From positions 62,001-126,000 of the forward strand of contig SFEL01000002.1 in assembly GCA_004557245.1 (NCBI GenBank): a stretch of 64,000 nucleotides of DNA. The letters are read 5' to 3'. The position numbers and the translations under genes were made by a program. The notes beneath the pieces were generated by a model that was not told the DNA's origin, made no database searches, and saw nothing but the letters and a program-made list of their open reading frames with translations. Source of the stretch: Clostridiales bacterium. GTDB taxonomy: Bacteria; Bacillota; Clostridia; Christensenellales; CAG-138. Positions 43,169-51,250 of the stretch are shown piece by piece (within the stretch, counting starts at the first letter, position 1; each line of letters opens with the position of its first letter).

Positions 43169-44983
43169 ATGAAGCGCGTTATTACTATAATACTTGCCAT
43201 GGCTATGGCGCTGTCGATATGCTCGGTTGCGTATGCAGAAAACGAGATCACCATTAAGCAGGACAATAGGAGCTTTAAGGAAGTTGACGGGACCGTAAAT
43301 GTTTCGGTCTCTGTCACCAATAACACACCTAACAACGCATATTTAAGGGTCATTCAGCCAGCCGACAACAATGCAGATAATGCTGTGCTGAGTGCCAGCT
43401 TTACTCCTGATACTGATACGCACTATGTAAAAATACCGACCGGCGAGACTCCTGTTCAATTTACCGTAAAGGTTGATTCGAGCACATCGGAAACCTGCCG
43501 CGTCATGCTTCTGTTCAACTATTACGATGGGACAGACGGCAAAAGTCAGGTGGCTTCTTGCCAGTACGACTTTACTATAGAACGTACTTCTCCCACCGGC
43601 GGCAATACCGGCGAAGGGGGCAGCGCGGGTGAAAATCCAGATAATGCCCAGACAGAGGAACCAAAAAAGGAGGACAGCGAGTTCCGTATCCGCACATCAA
43701 GCGTTGACAGCAACGGCGTGTGCGTGCTTACGCCTTCAGGGGATTACGGCGACCAGCTGGAGGTGCGGCTGCCCCTTACCTGCACCAACGGCTATGTGTA
43801 TGACCTCAAGGTAACGCCGGTACTCAGCAACGACATAGAGAAGTTCCCCTTCGATATAGATCTGGTAGACTATACCCTTTCATACCCCGGCTCCATAGGC
43901 AGGGGGCAGGTGGTGGAGTTCCTGTATCATCTGCGCCTGAGCAAGAAGGCTACCGTGGGCGTAAAGCAGGTGGACTTCAACGTCACCTACCGCAATGACG
44001 AGGGCGATCTCAAGAGCGGCACGGTGAGCCTTTTCGTGAACGTCCGCAAGGGTCTGTCGCCCACAAGCGACAAGGATACCACAGCCTCGGTACCGAAGCT
44101 TATAATCGAAAGCTACAAGCTCAGCTCGGACAAGATTTACGCGGGTGAGACTTTCGATCTGGAGTTCAACGTAAAGAATACCTCCGACAATACCAATCTC
44201 CAAAACGTGCAGATACACATAAAGGACGCGGGCGAGACGGCGACCATAGTTCCCGCCAGCGGCGGCAGCAATACGCTGTATATATCCAAAATAGGCAAGG
44301 GCCAAAGCAGCAGCCAGAAGGTATCCCTTCAGACCGCACCCGACGCGGCGGCAAAGGCATATACCCTCAATGTGGATTTCAGCTATGAATCCGCCACCAC
44401 CAATGCGGCCCATACCGCCAACGAGACTATAGCCGTGCCTATACTGCAAAAGATCAGGCTGAAGTGCGACGAGCCTACGGTATATGACGATGTGTCCTAT
44501 CTGGATTCCAGTACCAGCATGTCCATCAAAATGTACAACATGGGCCGCTCCAGCGTTTATAACTGTATCGTCGACGTGGAGGGGAATGGCCTCAAGCTTG
44601 AAGAGAGCTACTTCGGCGGCACCCTCAGCGCCGGCTCCACCCTTGCGGCAGATATATCAGTAATACCGTCTGAGGCAGGGGATATACAGGGCACCGTAGT
44701 AATATCCTACGAGGATGTATACGGCGAGCCCGGCGAGGAGCGGCTTCCCTTTACGCTCCATGTTGAGGACCCCAATGCCGGTATGGAAAACATGGAAGGC
44801 ATGGAGGGCATGGGAGGCGAAGGCATGGAAGGCGGCATGACAGACCCCGGCATGGAGGGCGGCTCCAAGGGCTTCCCCTGGTGGGGCTGGGTTATAGGCG
44901 CGGGCGCGTTGGGCGGAGGCGGCTTTTTCGGCTTCAAGAAGCTCAAAAAGCGCAGGGCGCGCAGCCTGGAGGACGAAATTTAA
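43169..44983 (+). CDS. Secreted, C-terminally membrane-anchored adaptor protein of the ABC system
   Basis: 604 aa. Signal peptide (KRVITIILAMAMALSICSVAYA), then a string of Ig-like beta domains of the CARDB/NEW3 type, as in COG1361 S-layer-like proteins. Toward the end, about residues 530-565, is an unusual Met-Glu-Gly-rich stretch, then a C-terminal membrane helix (WWGWVIGAGALGGGGFFGF) and a basic tail. It lies between the ATPase and the permease with 14- and 0-base gaps, so it is likely an extracellular partner of the transporter. The Met-rich part could be a flexible spacer or bind a soft metal; that is speculation. Confidence 0.85.
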   Translation: MKRVITIILAMAMALSICSVAYAENEITIKQDNRSFKEVDGTVNVSVSVTNNTPNNAYLRVIQPADNNADNAVLSASFTPDTDTHYVKIPTGETPVQFTVKVDSSTSETCRVMLLFNYYDGTDGKSQVASCQYDFTIERTSPTGGNTGEGGSAGENPDNAQTEEPKKEDSEFRIRTSSVDSNGVCVLTPSGDYGDQLEVRLPLTCTNGYVYDLKVTPVLSNDIEKFPFDIDLVDYTLSYPGSIGRGQVVEFLYHLRLSKKATVGVKQVDFNVTYRNDEGDLKSGTVSLFVNVRKGLSPTSDKDTTASVPKLIIESYKLSSDKIYAGETFDLEFNVKNTSDNTNLQNVQIHIKDAGETATIVPASGGSNTLYISKIGKGQSSSQKVSLQTAPDAAAKAYTLNVDFSYESATTNAAHTANETIAVPILQKIRLKCDEPTVYDDVSYLDSSTSMSIKMYNMGRSSVYNCIVDVEGNGLKLEESYFGGTLSAGSTLAADISVIPSEAGDIQGTVVISYEDVYGEPGEERLPFTLHVEDPNAGMENMEGMEGMGGEGMEGGMTDPGMEGGSKGFPWWGWVIGAGALGGGGFFGFKKLKKRRARSLEDEI

Positions 44984-46288
44984 ATGCGCTTCACTGATAT
45001 TTTAAGGACCGCCTTCATGAACCTGTGGCGGAGAAAGCTTAGGGCCGTGCTCACTGTGCTGGGCATGGTCATCGGTGTTTCCTCTATAGTCGTCATGATG
45101 AGCCTTGGCATAGGCATAAAAAAATCCACAATGGAGAGCTATGCCAGCATGGGCAGCCTTACAAATATTACCGTCAGCCGCTGGAGCTATAAGGAAACCG
45201 CCACGGGCGGCACCAGCACCGAGAAAAAGCTGGACAAAAAAGCGGTCGAGACCATCAGGAAGATACCCGGCGTAAAGTCTGTCATGCCGCAGATACAGAC
45301 CTACGGCATACTGAAGAGCGGCAAGTGGATATCCGATTGCAGCATAATGGCCATAGACAGCTCCGTAGCGGAGGAGTTCGGTATAGAGCTTTCGGAGGGC
45401 CGCTACCCCAAGTACAAGCGAGGCAGCTCCAGCTATGAGATAGTGCTGAGCCAGGACGTGCTCAACTGGTTTTACGACCCCAATACCGGCAAGCAGGCGG
45501 TAGATCGCGATGGCAACCCCAAGGTCACAATGGAGTCTAAGTTCCAGATTACCTTCGACTATAACAACATTTACAACAACAATCCGGGCGGCATGGGGGA
45601 TGAGGAGAACCAGCAGTCCGCCGGCAGAACCTATCGTATAGACCCGGTAGGTGTGGTATCTCCCAACAACAACGAATTTTCATGGTACTGCCTTATGGAT
45701 ATAGAGGCGGTGCAGAAGCTCGCCAAGGAAAACAGCGACTACATGCAGCTTGACACCAAGAATTACAACCGTGTCATGGTAAAATGCGAGAACACGGATG
45801 TCGTCTCCGAGGTAAAGGCCGCCATAGACGATATGGGGTACGGTACCAGTTCCCTTCAGGACGCACTTGAGCAGGCTGAAAAGCAGATGCAGCAGATACA
45901 GTACCTGCTGGGCGCCATAGGCGGCGTATCGCTGCTGGTCGCAGCCATAGGCATAATGAACACCATGATGATGAGCATATACGAGCGCACCAAGGAGATA
46001 GGCATAATAAAGGTGCTGGGCTGTCGTATGGACAACATAGCGGAGCTGTTTCTCACCGAGGCTGCCTATATAGGCTTCTTCGGCGGCGCTGCGGGCCTGG
46101 GCATAAGCTATGGCCTTTCCGCAGTGATAAATCACTTTGTGGGCGGGAGCGGATTCAAGAGCATAATACCCTTTTATCTTGCGGTAGGCGCAGTGCTCTT
46201 CTCTGTGACTGTGGCGATGCTCTCCGGCCTTTATCCGGCCATCAGGGCAATGCGACTGAGCCCACTCAATGCAATAAGAAACGAGTAA
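44984..46288 (+). CDS. MacB-like ABC permease (FtsX family)
   Basis: 434 aa with the four-helix MacB layout: one helix near residues 20-45, a large extracytoplasmic domain of about 250 residues, then three C-terminal helices. Conserved features are NLWRRKLRAVLTVLGMVIGVSSIV at the start and IGIMNTMMMSIYERTKEIGIIKVLG after the domain. It pairs with the ATPase at 42375. Its ATG directly follows the stop of the adaptor gene. The large domain presumably binds the adaptor or cargo outside the cell. Confidence 0.93.
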   Translation: MRFTDILRTAFMNLWRRKLRAVLTVLGMVIGVSSIVVMMSLGIGIKKSTMESYASMGSLTNITVSRWSYKETATGGTSTEKKLDKKAVETIRKIPGVKSVMPQIQTYGILKSGKWISDCSIMAIDSSVAEEFGIELSEGRYPKYKRGSSSYEIVLSQDVLNWFYDPNTGKQAVDRDGNPKVTMESKFQITFDYNNIYNNNPGGMGDEENQQSAGRTYRIDPVGVVSPNNNEFSWYCLMDIEAVQKLAKENSDYMQLDTKNYNRVMVKCENTDVVSEVKAAIDDMGYGTSSLQDALEQAEKQMQQIQYLLGAIGGVSLLVAAIGIMNTMMMSIYERTKEIGIIKVLGCRMDNIAELFLTEAAYIGFFGGAAGLGISYGLSAVINHFVGGSGFKSIIPFYLAVGAVLFSVTVAMLSGLYPAIRAMRLSPLNAIRNE

Positions 46289-46300
46289 AGGAGGAATCTT

Positions 46301-46699
46301 ATGAAAAGCGTAAAGCCGGGCAGAGGGCCTTCCGGGATGAATTTTATTGGCTCTGTAATCGCAATAGTATTCGGCATATTCTGGACGATCATGGCGGCAC
46401 GTATGGGCGCGCCGGCGTTTTTCCCCATATTCGGCGTAATTTTCATAATAATGGGCATAGTGCAGGCTGCCTACAACTACAGGAACGCCACCGGTAAAAA
46501 CCGCTACTCTTCCTTCGACATAACCGATGAAGGAGAGGAGCCTGACCCGCTCGAGCAGCGCTTTGGCGGTACCGAATGCCGTGATGATACTGCGCAAAAG
46601 AGCAGCTTTACCGCCGCCTCCTTCTGCCCCTACTGCGGCAAGGGTGTGGACGGTGACTTTGAGTACTGCCCAAAGTGCGGCAAGAGACTGCCGCGGTAA
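46301..46699 (+). CDS. Small membrane protein with C-terminal zinc ribbon
   Basis: 132 aa. Two hydrophobic segments (about residues 13-33 and 38-56), an acidic linker, then a zinc ribbon FCPYCGKGVDGDFEYCPKCG with four Cys. Last gene of the ABC run, 12 bases after the permease, with AAAGGAGG upstream. It might act on the cytoplasmic side of the system, but no function is known. The last seven codons and the stop lie in the 48-nt repeat that also occurs at 39093-39140. Confidence 0.85.
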   Translation: MKSVKPGRGPSGMNFIGSVIAIVFGIFWTIMAARMGAPAFFPIFGVIFIIMGIVQAAYNYRNATGKNRYSSFDITDEGEEPDPLEQRFGGTECRDDTAQKSSFTAASFCPYCGKGVDGDFEYCPKCGKRLPR

Positions 46700-46722
46700 C
46701 AGCGCGGGCAATTTACAGATAA
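46675..46722 (+). repeat. 48-nt repeat, partner of 39093-39140
   Basis: Covers the final codons of the zinc-ribbon gene and the start of its 3' region, and is identical but for one base to the inverted copy 7.6 kb away. Confidence 0.85.
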
Positions 46723-46723
46723 G

Positions 46724-46760
46724 AATAACCATCCCACCGCATAGCGGTGGGATGGTTATT
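46724..46760. terminator. Bidirectional terminator between convergent genes
   Basis: A 17-bp perfect stem, AATAACCATCCCACCGC (46724-46740) with its complement at 46744-46760 and loop ATA, serves both the ABC operon and the MerR gene. Confidence 0.93.
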
Positions 46761-47429
46761 TTACTTACAGTGTTCTCGTATGGCTCGGTCAATGAAGCTT
46801 CCGGTACCCTCGCCGCCGGCAAGGTCTATATTATCGTTTATTTCCCCGCCGCCGGAATACATGCTGCCGAGGCAGCAAAGTATCTGGTCGGAGCACTTAT
46901 AAAAGTGCTCGTTTATATAGCCCTGAAGCTTATTTACGAGCTGCTGCGCCGCATCTCCTGCAGGATCGGTATCCTTTATTGCGCCGAACTCCGCCATTAT
47001 ATCCATGAGCCCCTGATTTAGCTCGTCCCGTTCCGCGCTGCTCCTGTCCTTATCCTTCTCCTGAAACTCCTTGTACTCTCTGGTATTGCCGTAGGCTTCC
47101 TTTGTTTTTCTTGCGTACTCGTCTATCTTGGACGTATCGAATGCCTTAAAACTCAAATTTCTCACTCCTGTCGCTTTTATTCCACGGGCGAAGTTGATCA
47201 GGTTGTCAAGATGCTCCCGCTTCAGCTCAAGCAGCTTTATCTCCTCCAGGGGAAATTCCAGCTCGCGGAAAAGCAATATAGCCTGAAGCCGCTCCAGCGC
47301 CGTATCGTCATACAGCCTGTACCCGGCCCCCGTCACCTCGGTGGGCTTCAGCAGCCCTATGGTGTCGTAATAATGCAGCGTGCGCACGCTCACACCGGCC
47401 AATTTGCTTACTTCCTTTACCGTCTTCAT
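46761..47429 (-). CDS. MerR family transcriptional regulator, apparently internally shortened
   Basis: 222 aa from ATG 47429 (GGAGG upstream). N-terminal winged helix with KTVKEVSKLAGVSVRTLHYYDTIGLLKP, then an effector domain with the FDTSKIDEYA block known from a clostridial MerR group. Compared with that group as I remember it, about 20 residues are missing between EEIK and LLELKREH, where ILDSPDFDR and the start of the dimerisation helix should be. The frame is kept. If real, the deletion shortens the dimer coiled coil. Its promoter has the MerR-type 19-bp spacer. Confidence 0.88.
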   Translation of the reverse strand: MKTVKEVSKLAGVSVRTLHYYDTIGLLKPTEVTGAGYRLYDDTALERLQAILLFRELEFPLEEIKLLELKREHLDNLINFARGIKATGVRNLSFKAFDTSKIDEYARKTKEAYGNTREYKEFQEKDKDRSSAERDELNQGLMDIMAEFGAIKDTDPAGDAAQQLVNKLQGYINEHFYKCSDQILCCLGSMYSGGGEINDNIDLAGGEGTGSFIDRAIREHCK

Positions 47430-47455
47430 CTTCTCAACACCTCCCGTGCGAATAC

Positions 47456-47486
47456 AGCATAACGTATTACGCAACGTCAGAGTCAA
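47456..47486 (-). promoter_or_regulatory. MerR-type promoter with 19-bp spacer, probable autoregulation
   Basis: On the minus strand TTGACT (47486-47481), 19-bp spacer, TATGCT (47461-47456). Over the spacer and -10 lies an imperfect dyad, GCGTAA-N4-TTATGC. Overlong 19-bp spacers that need twisting by a bound activator are the hallmark of MerR-controlled promoters. Confidence 0.65.
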
Positions 47487-47496
47487 TAGCAAAAAA

Positions 47497-47527
47497 TAAA
47501 AACCGGGTAAAATTTTTTGCCCGGTTT
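47497..47527 (-). terminator. Intrinsic terminator of selD-dapB
   Basis: AACCGGG (47501-47507) pairs with CCCGGTT (47520-47526); on the minus strand T residues follow. Confidence 0.85.
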
Positions 47528-47539
47528 TTTATCCGTCAA

Positions 47540-48337
47540 TTACAGACCCAGCACTTCCTTATAAGCGTATACCCTGGGTTCCTTGCCCTGAAGAAAAAGT
47601 ATTCCGTCCAGCGCGCCCTTGGCAAAGGTGCCGAAGTCATACGACCTGTGGGTGATCTCTATACGCTCTCCCTCCATGCCGAATAAAAGAGTATGTGTGC
47701 TGGAGATATCCCCTGCCCTTACGGAATGGTATCCGATATGGTCTTTTTTGCGGAGCCCCCTGCCCTTACGTCCGTAATCCGCAACGTCGGCAAGCTTTTC
47801 ACCGCGGACGCCTGCGATGATCTCCCCCAGCTCCTTTGAGGTGCCGCTGGGAGCATCCAGCTTCTTGCTGTCATGCATTTCGATTATCTCGATATCCGAT
47901 TCATCGCCTATGGACTCTGTGAGCATGCGCGCTATCTCGTATACCAGATTAACGGCCTTTGACGTGTTGTGGGCGATGAGTATGGGGATAGTCTTGGCGC
48001 ACTCCTCAAGCTCAGCCATCTGCTCCTCCGTAAAGCCGGTAGTGCCCAGCATAAGGGGCTTTCTGTACTTTACACAAGCCCGTGCCACTTCCATGGCGCC
48101 CTCAGTGGTGGAAAAATCAACTACGCCGTCGCTCATGGCGACTACCTTTTCAACGTCGTCATAGGTGTTTGCACCTACGAAGTCTGTTTTTGCGGCAATG
48201 CTCATGTCACAGCCTATGTAGTCCCTGCCCTTGGGGCCTATGCCGCCCACAATCTCAAAATCGCCGGACCGCTTCAGCGCTTCTCTAGTCACAAGCTTGC
48301 CCATTTTTCCCCTCGGCGCACTTATCGCCAGCTTCAT
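47540..48337 (-). CDS. dapB: 4-hydroxy-tetrahydrodipicolinate reductase
   Basis: 265 aa. NAD(P)-binding start (LAISAPRGKMGKLV, a variant of GxxGxMG), then GVVDFSTTEGAM, LMLGTTGFTEEQ, the family motif EIIEMHDSKKLDAPSGTSKEL, and HSVRAGDISSTHTLLFG. It makes tetrahydrodipicolinate for lysine and meso-diaminopimelate. GGAGGGT lies 10 bases before ATG 48337. It follows selD by 26 bases; the functional link, if any, is unclear. Confidence 0.95.
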   Translation of the reverse strand: MKLAISAPRGKMGKLVTREALKRSGDFEIVGGIGPKGRDYIGCDMSIAAKTDFVGANTYDDVEKVVAMSDGVVDFSTTEGAMEVARACVKYRKPLMLGTTGFTEEQMAELEECAKTIPILIAHNTSKAVNLVYEIARMLTESIGDESDIEIIEMHDSKKLDAPSGTSKELGEIIAGVRGEKLADVADYGRKGRGLRKKDHIGYHSVRAGDISSTHTLLFGMEGERIEITHRSYDFGTFAKGALDGILFLQGKEPRVYAYKEVLGL

Positions 48338-48363
48338 AAACTCATACCCTCCGTTTTTATTTT

Positions 48364-49404
48364 TTATACTACTTCTATCGCATGCTCTCCCTTGGCCTTT
48401 ATGCAGCCTATTATGGCAGCATCAGGCGTATGAGCCTTTATATCGTCCAAAAGCCTGTGGGCCTGATTTTCCGGCAGGCTTATAAGCAGGCCGCCGGAGG
48501 TCTGCGGGTCAAACAGTATATCTGACACCGCCCTGTTTACCGTCTCGCATATGCTTACCTTGTCCTCTATGAATTCCCTGTTGCGATATGCGCCCGCAGG
48601 AATTATGCCCATGTTTGCAAATTCCAGCGCGCCGGGAAGTATAGGTACCGCGTCCGCCTTTATCTCGGCGGTAAAGCCGCTGCCCTCAGCCATCTCCCGG
48701 ACGTGGCCCATAAGGCCGAAGCCGGTTATATCGGTGCAGGAACTCACCTCATATTTCAGCATTGATTGCTGCGCCTTTGCGTTGAGGGCGGTCATGGCAG
48801 CTATAAGGGACTTTTCGTACTCTCCCGAAAGGAGCTGCGCCTTTGCGGCGGTAGTGAGCACTCCGCTGCCTATAGCCTTTGTAAGTATGAGAAGATCGCC
48901 CTCCTTTGCCGAGGAGTTGGAAAGAACCTTATCGGGTCTTACAAATCCTGTCACGGCAAGCCCGTATTTCGGCTCCGGGTCCTCTATGGTATGGCCGCCG
49001 CAGAGTATGGCGCCCGCTTCCAGCACCTTATCGGCGCCGCCCGCAAGTATTGCCTTTACGGCGTCCTGGGGCAGCTTCTTTGACGGGAAGCAGAACAGGT
49101 TGAGCGCCAGCTTGGGCGTACCTCCCATAGCGTATATGTCGCTTAGGGCATTTGCCGCCGCCACCTGTCCGAAGGTGTACGGGTCGTCCACCATAGGCGG
49201 GAAAAAGTCCACGGTCTGTATTATGGCCGTGTCGTCGTTTATCTTATATACCGCCGCATCGTCAGCCGTATCAAAGCCGACTATAAGCTTCGGATCGGAA
49301 TTTTTCGGAAGGGTGGAAAGCATCGCGTCCAGTACCCCCGGACCTATCTTAGCCGCTCACCCCCCGCAGGAGGTCATAGTAGTCAAGCGCACGTTGTTGG
49401 ACAT
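48364..49404 (-). CDS. selD: Selenide, water dikinase, selenocysteine-containing
   Basis: 346 aa including Sec16, encoded by the in-frame TGA at 49359-49357. The frame upstream of the TGA reads MSNNVRLTTMTSCGG and continues after it as AAKIGPGVLDAML, which is the conserved SelD start with Sec at the usual Cys position and Lys19 following. Further motifs are VGFDTADDAAVYKI, QTVDFFPPMVDDPYTFG, ANALSDIYAMGG and DITGFGLMGH. SelD makes selenophosphate from selenide and ATP for Sec synthesis and tRNA selenation. A gene finder that stops at TGA would start wrongly at 49323. A SECIS-like hairpin follows the TGA. Confidence 0.95.
49327..49343 (-). promoter_or_regulatory. Bacterial SECIS-like hairpin in selD
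   Basis: Starts 13 bases after the TGA codon. GTCCGG pairs with CTGGAC (6 bp, one G-U) around the loop GGGTA. The distance of about 19 bases from UGA to the loop and the G-rich loop start fit bacterial SECIS elements read by SelB. Confidence 0.7.
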
Positions 49405-49437
49405 TATTTAGTACGGTTCCTTTCGCATTCTAATAGC

Positions 49438-49443
49438 ATTATA
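49438..49443 (-). promoter_or_regulatory. Possible -10 of the selD-dapB unit
   Basis: TATAAT on the minus strand, 33 bases before ATG 49404, preceded by TG. A TTGGAA 15 bases upstream is a weak -35. Confidence 0.4.
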
Positions 49444-49491
49444 CACCAATATGGTATATTCCAACAAATATAATTATCAAATGCGCAAAAC

Positions 49492-49601
49492 AATAAAAAG
49501 CCCCGCATATGGGGCCTTTTGTTGCAGTCGGGGATAACTGAAATTCAGTTGGGTGGGGAAAAACGTTAAATGGCACTTGTTTTTTCTTGTAATTTATTAT
49601 A
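49492..49601 (-). ncRNA. Candidate small RNA between selD and the LysR gene
   Basis: On the minus strand a -10 (TATAAT, 49601-49596) is followed about 75 bases later by a terminator, AAAAGGCCCC-ATATGC-GGGGCTTTTTATTG (stem within 49495-49520). Between them lies a perfect dyad, AACTGAA-T-TTCAGTT. The terminator belongs to neither flanking gene, since both point away from it. This is only a candidate; a forward-strand promoter overlaps the same -10. Confidence 0.25.
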
Positions 49602-49603
49602 AT
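49577..49603 (+). promoter_or_regulatory. Possible promoter of the LysR gene
   Basis: TTGTTT (49577-49582), 15-bp spacer, TATAAT (49598-49603). The short spacer makes it weak. Confidence 0.35.
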
Positions 49604-49686
49604 ATAAAACACAGCATAAGTAAAATGAATGTTTTTATATAGTAGTATGAACATTTCTCATTTCTAAAAGGAGCGGAACATCGGGT

Positions 49687-50592
49687 ATGGATATTAAAAA
49701 ACTTGAAGTCCTTCTGAAGGTCATAGAGACCAAGAGCCTTACCGCCGCTGGAAACCAGCTTGGCTTCACCCAATCCGGCGTCAGCCACCTTATCAAAACC
49801 ATAGAGGACGAATTCGGCTTCCCGGTGCTGATACGCGGCAAGGGCGGAGTGCGGCTGACCGAAAACGGCCGGGCGCTGCTGCCCGCCATACGTGAGATAC
49901 TCAATGCCAACGACCATATGGACCAGATAGTTGCCAATATCCGCGGTATGAGCTTCGGCAGGCTTCGCATAGGCACTTTTGCCAGCGCGTCTGTGCTGTG
50001 GCTCCCAAAGATAATAGAAGAATTCAGCCATGACTACCCCGGTATACAGATAGAGATAATCGTAGGAGGCAACGACTCCCTTATAAGCCAACTTGACGAA
50101 TCCTGCATCGACTTCGCCATAATGAGCAACCCGCCTCAGGGCTATGAGTGGATACACCTTGCCTCAGACCGCATGCTCGTCCTGCTTCCCCCCGGACACA
50201 GACTGGTAGACAAGGACAGAGTTACCCTCGACGAGATTGCTGACGATCCCTTCATACTCTCCAACGAGGGCTTTGACTACGATGTTTCACAGATAATCAA
50301 AGGCAGCGGCATAACCCCCCGCCTCTCATTTTCCACCATGGAAAACCGCGGCATAATCGCCATGATACAGCACGGCCTCGGCGTGACAGTGATGCCTGAG
50401 ATGGTGTTGGACAGCCTTGAGTCCAACGTAATAACCAAAGAGCTTTCTCCCTGCGAATACCGTCACATGGGCATAATAGTAAAATCCGTCCATACCGCAT
50501 CGCTGGCGGCCAAGACCTTTATCTCCTACGCTAAGCGCATAATAAGCGAGCTTGGCACATACCCGCCGATAGAGGGAGAATTAAACGCATAA
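49687..50592 (+). CDS. LysR family transcriptional regulator
   Basis: 301 aa. N-terminal winged helix with MDIKKLEVLLKVIETKSLTAAGNQLGFTQSGVSHLIKTIE, then a two-lobed periplasmic-binding-protein-like effector domain (about residues 90-295). The ligand is unknown. LysR proteins often control a neighbouring gene; here rubrerythrin lies convergent and the selD unit divergent, so no target is obvious. The ribosome site (AAAAGGAG) is about 13 bases from ATG 49687. Confidence 0.92.
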   Translation: MDIKKLEVLLKVIETKSLTAAGNQLGFTQSGVSHLIKTIEDEFGFPVLIRGKGGVRLTENGRALLPAIREILNANDHMDQIVANIRGMSFGRLRIGTFASASVLWLPKIIEEFSHDYPGIQIEIIVGGNDSLISQLDESCIDFAIMSNPPQGYEWIHLASDRMLVLLPPGHRLVDKDRVTLDEIADDPFILSNEGFDYDVSQIIKGSGITPRLSFSTMENRGIIAMIQHGLGVTVMPEMVLDSLESNVITKELSPCEYRHMGIIVKSVHTASLAAKTFISYAKRIISELGTYPPIEGELNA

Positions 50593-50595
50593 AAA

Positions 50596-50628
50596 ATAGC
50601 CTGCGGTATTGGCAGGCTATCTCTTTTT
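50596..50628 (+). terminator. Intrinsic terminator after the LysR gene
   Basis: ATAGCCTGC (50596-50604) pairs with GCAGGCTAT (50612-50620), followed by CTCTTTTT. Confidence 0.88.
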
Positions 50629-50636
50629 GATAAAAA

Positions 50637-51170
50637 TCAATAATTCTCCTCGCGCACCTCGAAGTAGCTCCTGGGATGGTTGCATACGGGGCATACCTCG
50701 GGAGCGGCCTTACCCACTACTATGTGGCCGCAGTTGCGGCACTCCCACATGCGCTCGCCCGCTTTTTCAAATACAGCGTTCATTTCGACGTTGTTAAGCA
50801 GGGTGCGATAGCGCTCCTCATGGGTCTTCTCTATTCTTCCAACCGCACGGAACTTATCTGCAAGCTCTTTAAAGCCTTCTTCCTCCGCTTCCTTTGCAAA
50901 GGTATCGTACATGTCGGTCCATTCGTAATTTTCGCCCTCTGCAGCCGCCTTGAGATTCTGGGCAGTATTGCCTATACCATCCAGATACTTAAACCACAAT
51001 TTTGCGTGTTCTTTCTCGTTTTCGGCAGTCTTGAGGAAAATCGCGGCTATCTGTTCATAGCCTTCCTTCTTTGCGACGCTTGCAAAATAGGTGTACTTGT
51101 TCCTTGCCTGGGATTCGCCCGCGAACGCGGCCATCAGATTTTTCTCGGTCTTTGTACCCTTAAGCTCCAT
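50637..51170 (-). CDS. Rubrerythrin
   Basis: 177 aa. A four-helix diiron domain with FAGESQARNKYTYFA and AENEKEHAKLWFK in the first half and RIEKTHEERY in the second, then a rubredoxin-like domain with ECRNCGH and CPVCNHP. It reduces hydrogen peroxide in anaerobes, with electrons passed through the rubredoxin site. It is monocistronic. A consensus promoter and a Fur/PerR-like dyad precede it, which fits oxidative-stress control. Confidence 0.95.
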   Translation of the reverse strand: MELKGTKTEKNLMAAFAGESQARNKYTYFASVAKKEGYEQIAAIFLKTAENEKEHAKLWFKYLDGIGNTAQNLKAAAEGENYEWTDMYDTFAKEAEEEGFKELADKFRAVGRIEKTHEERYRTLLNNVEMNAVFEKAGERMWECRNCGHIVVGKAAPEVCPVCNHPRSYFEVREENY

Positions 51171-51200
51171 TTGTGTTATCTCCTTTATGTTAATTATTAT

Positions 51201-51250
51201 ATTAAGAATAATTCTTAATCTTATTATATTCTTTTTACCACAAATGTCAA
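51201..51250 (-). promoter_or_regulatory. Rubrerythrin promoter with Fur/PerR-like operator
   Basis: On the minus strand TTGACA (51250-51245), 16-bp spacer, TATAAT (51228-51223), both perfect. Just downstream, over the expected +1, lies the 9-1-9 perfect dyad ATTAAGAATAATTCTTAAT (51201-51219). The layout and AT-rich 7-1-7 core recall Fur-family boxes (PerR: TTATAATNATTATAA). Binding there would block transcription. Confidence 0.7.

Noticed and set aside
49321..49404. TGA in selD as a nonsense mutation or frameshift
   Set aside because: The codon sits exactly at the known Cys/Sec site of SelD, the frame on both sides is conserved and a SECIS-like hairpin follows.
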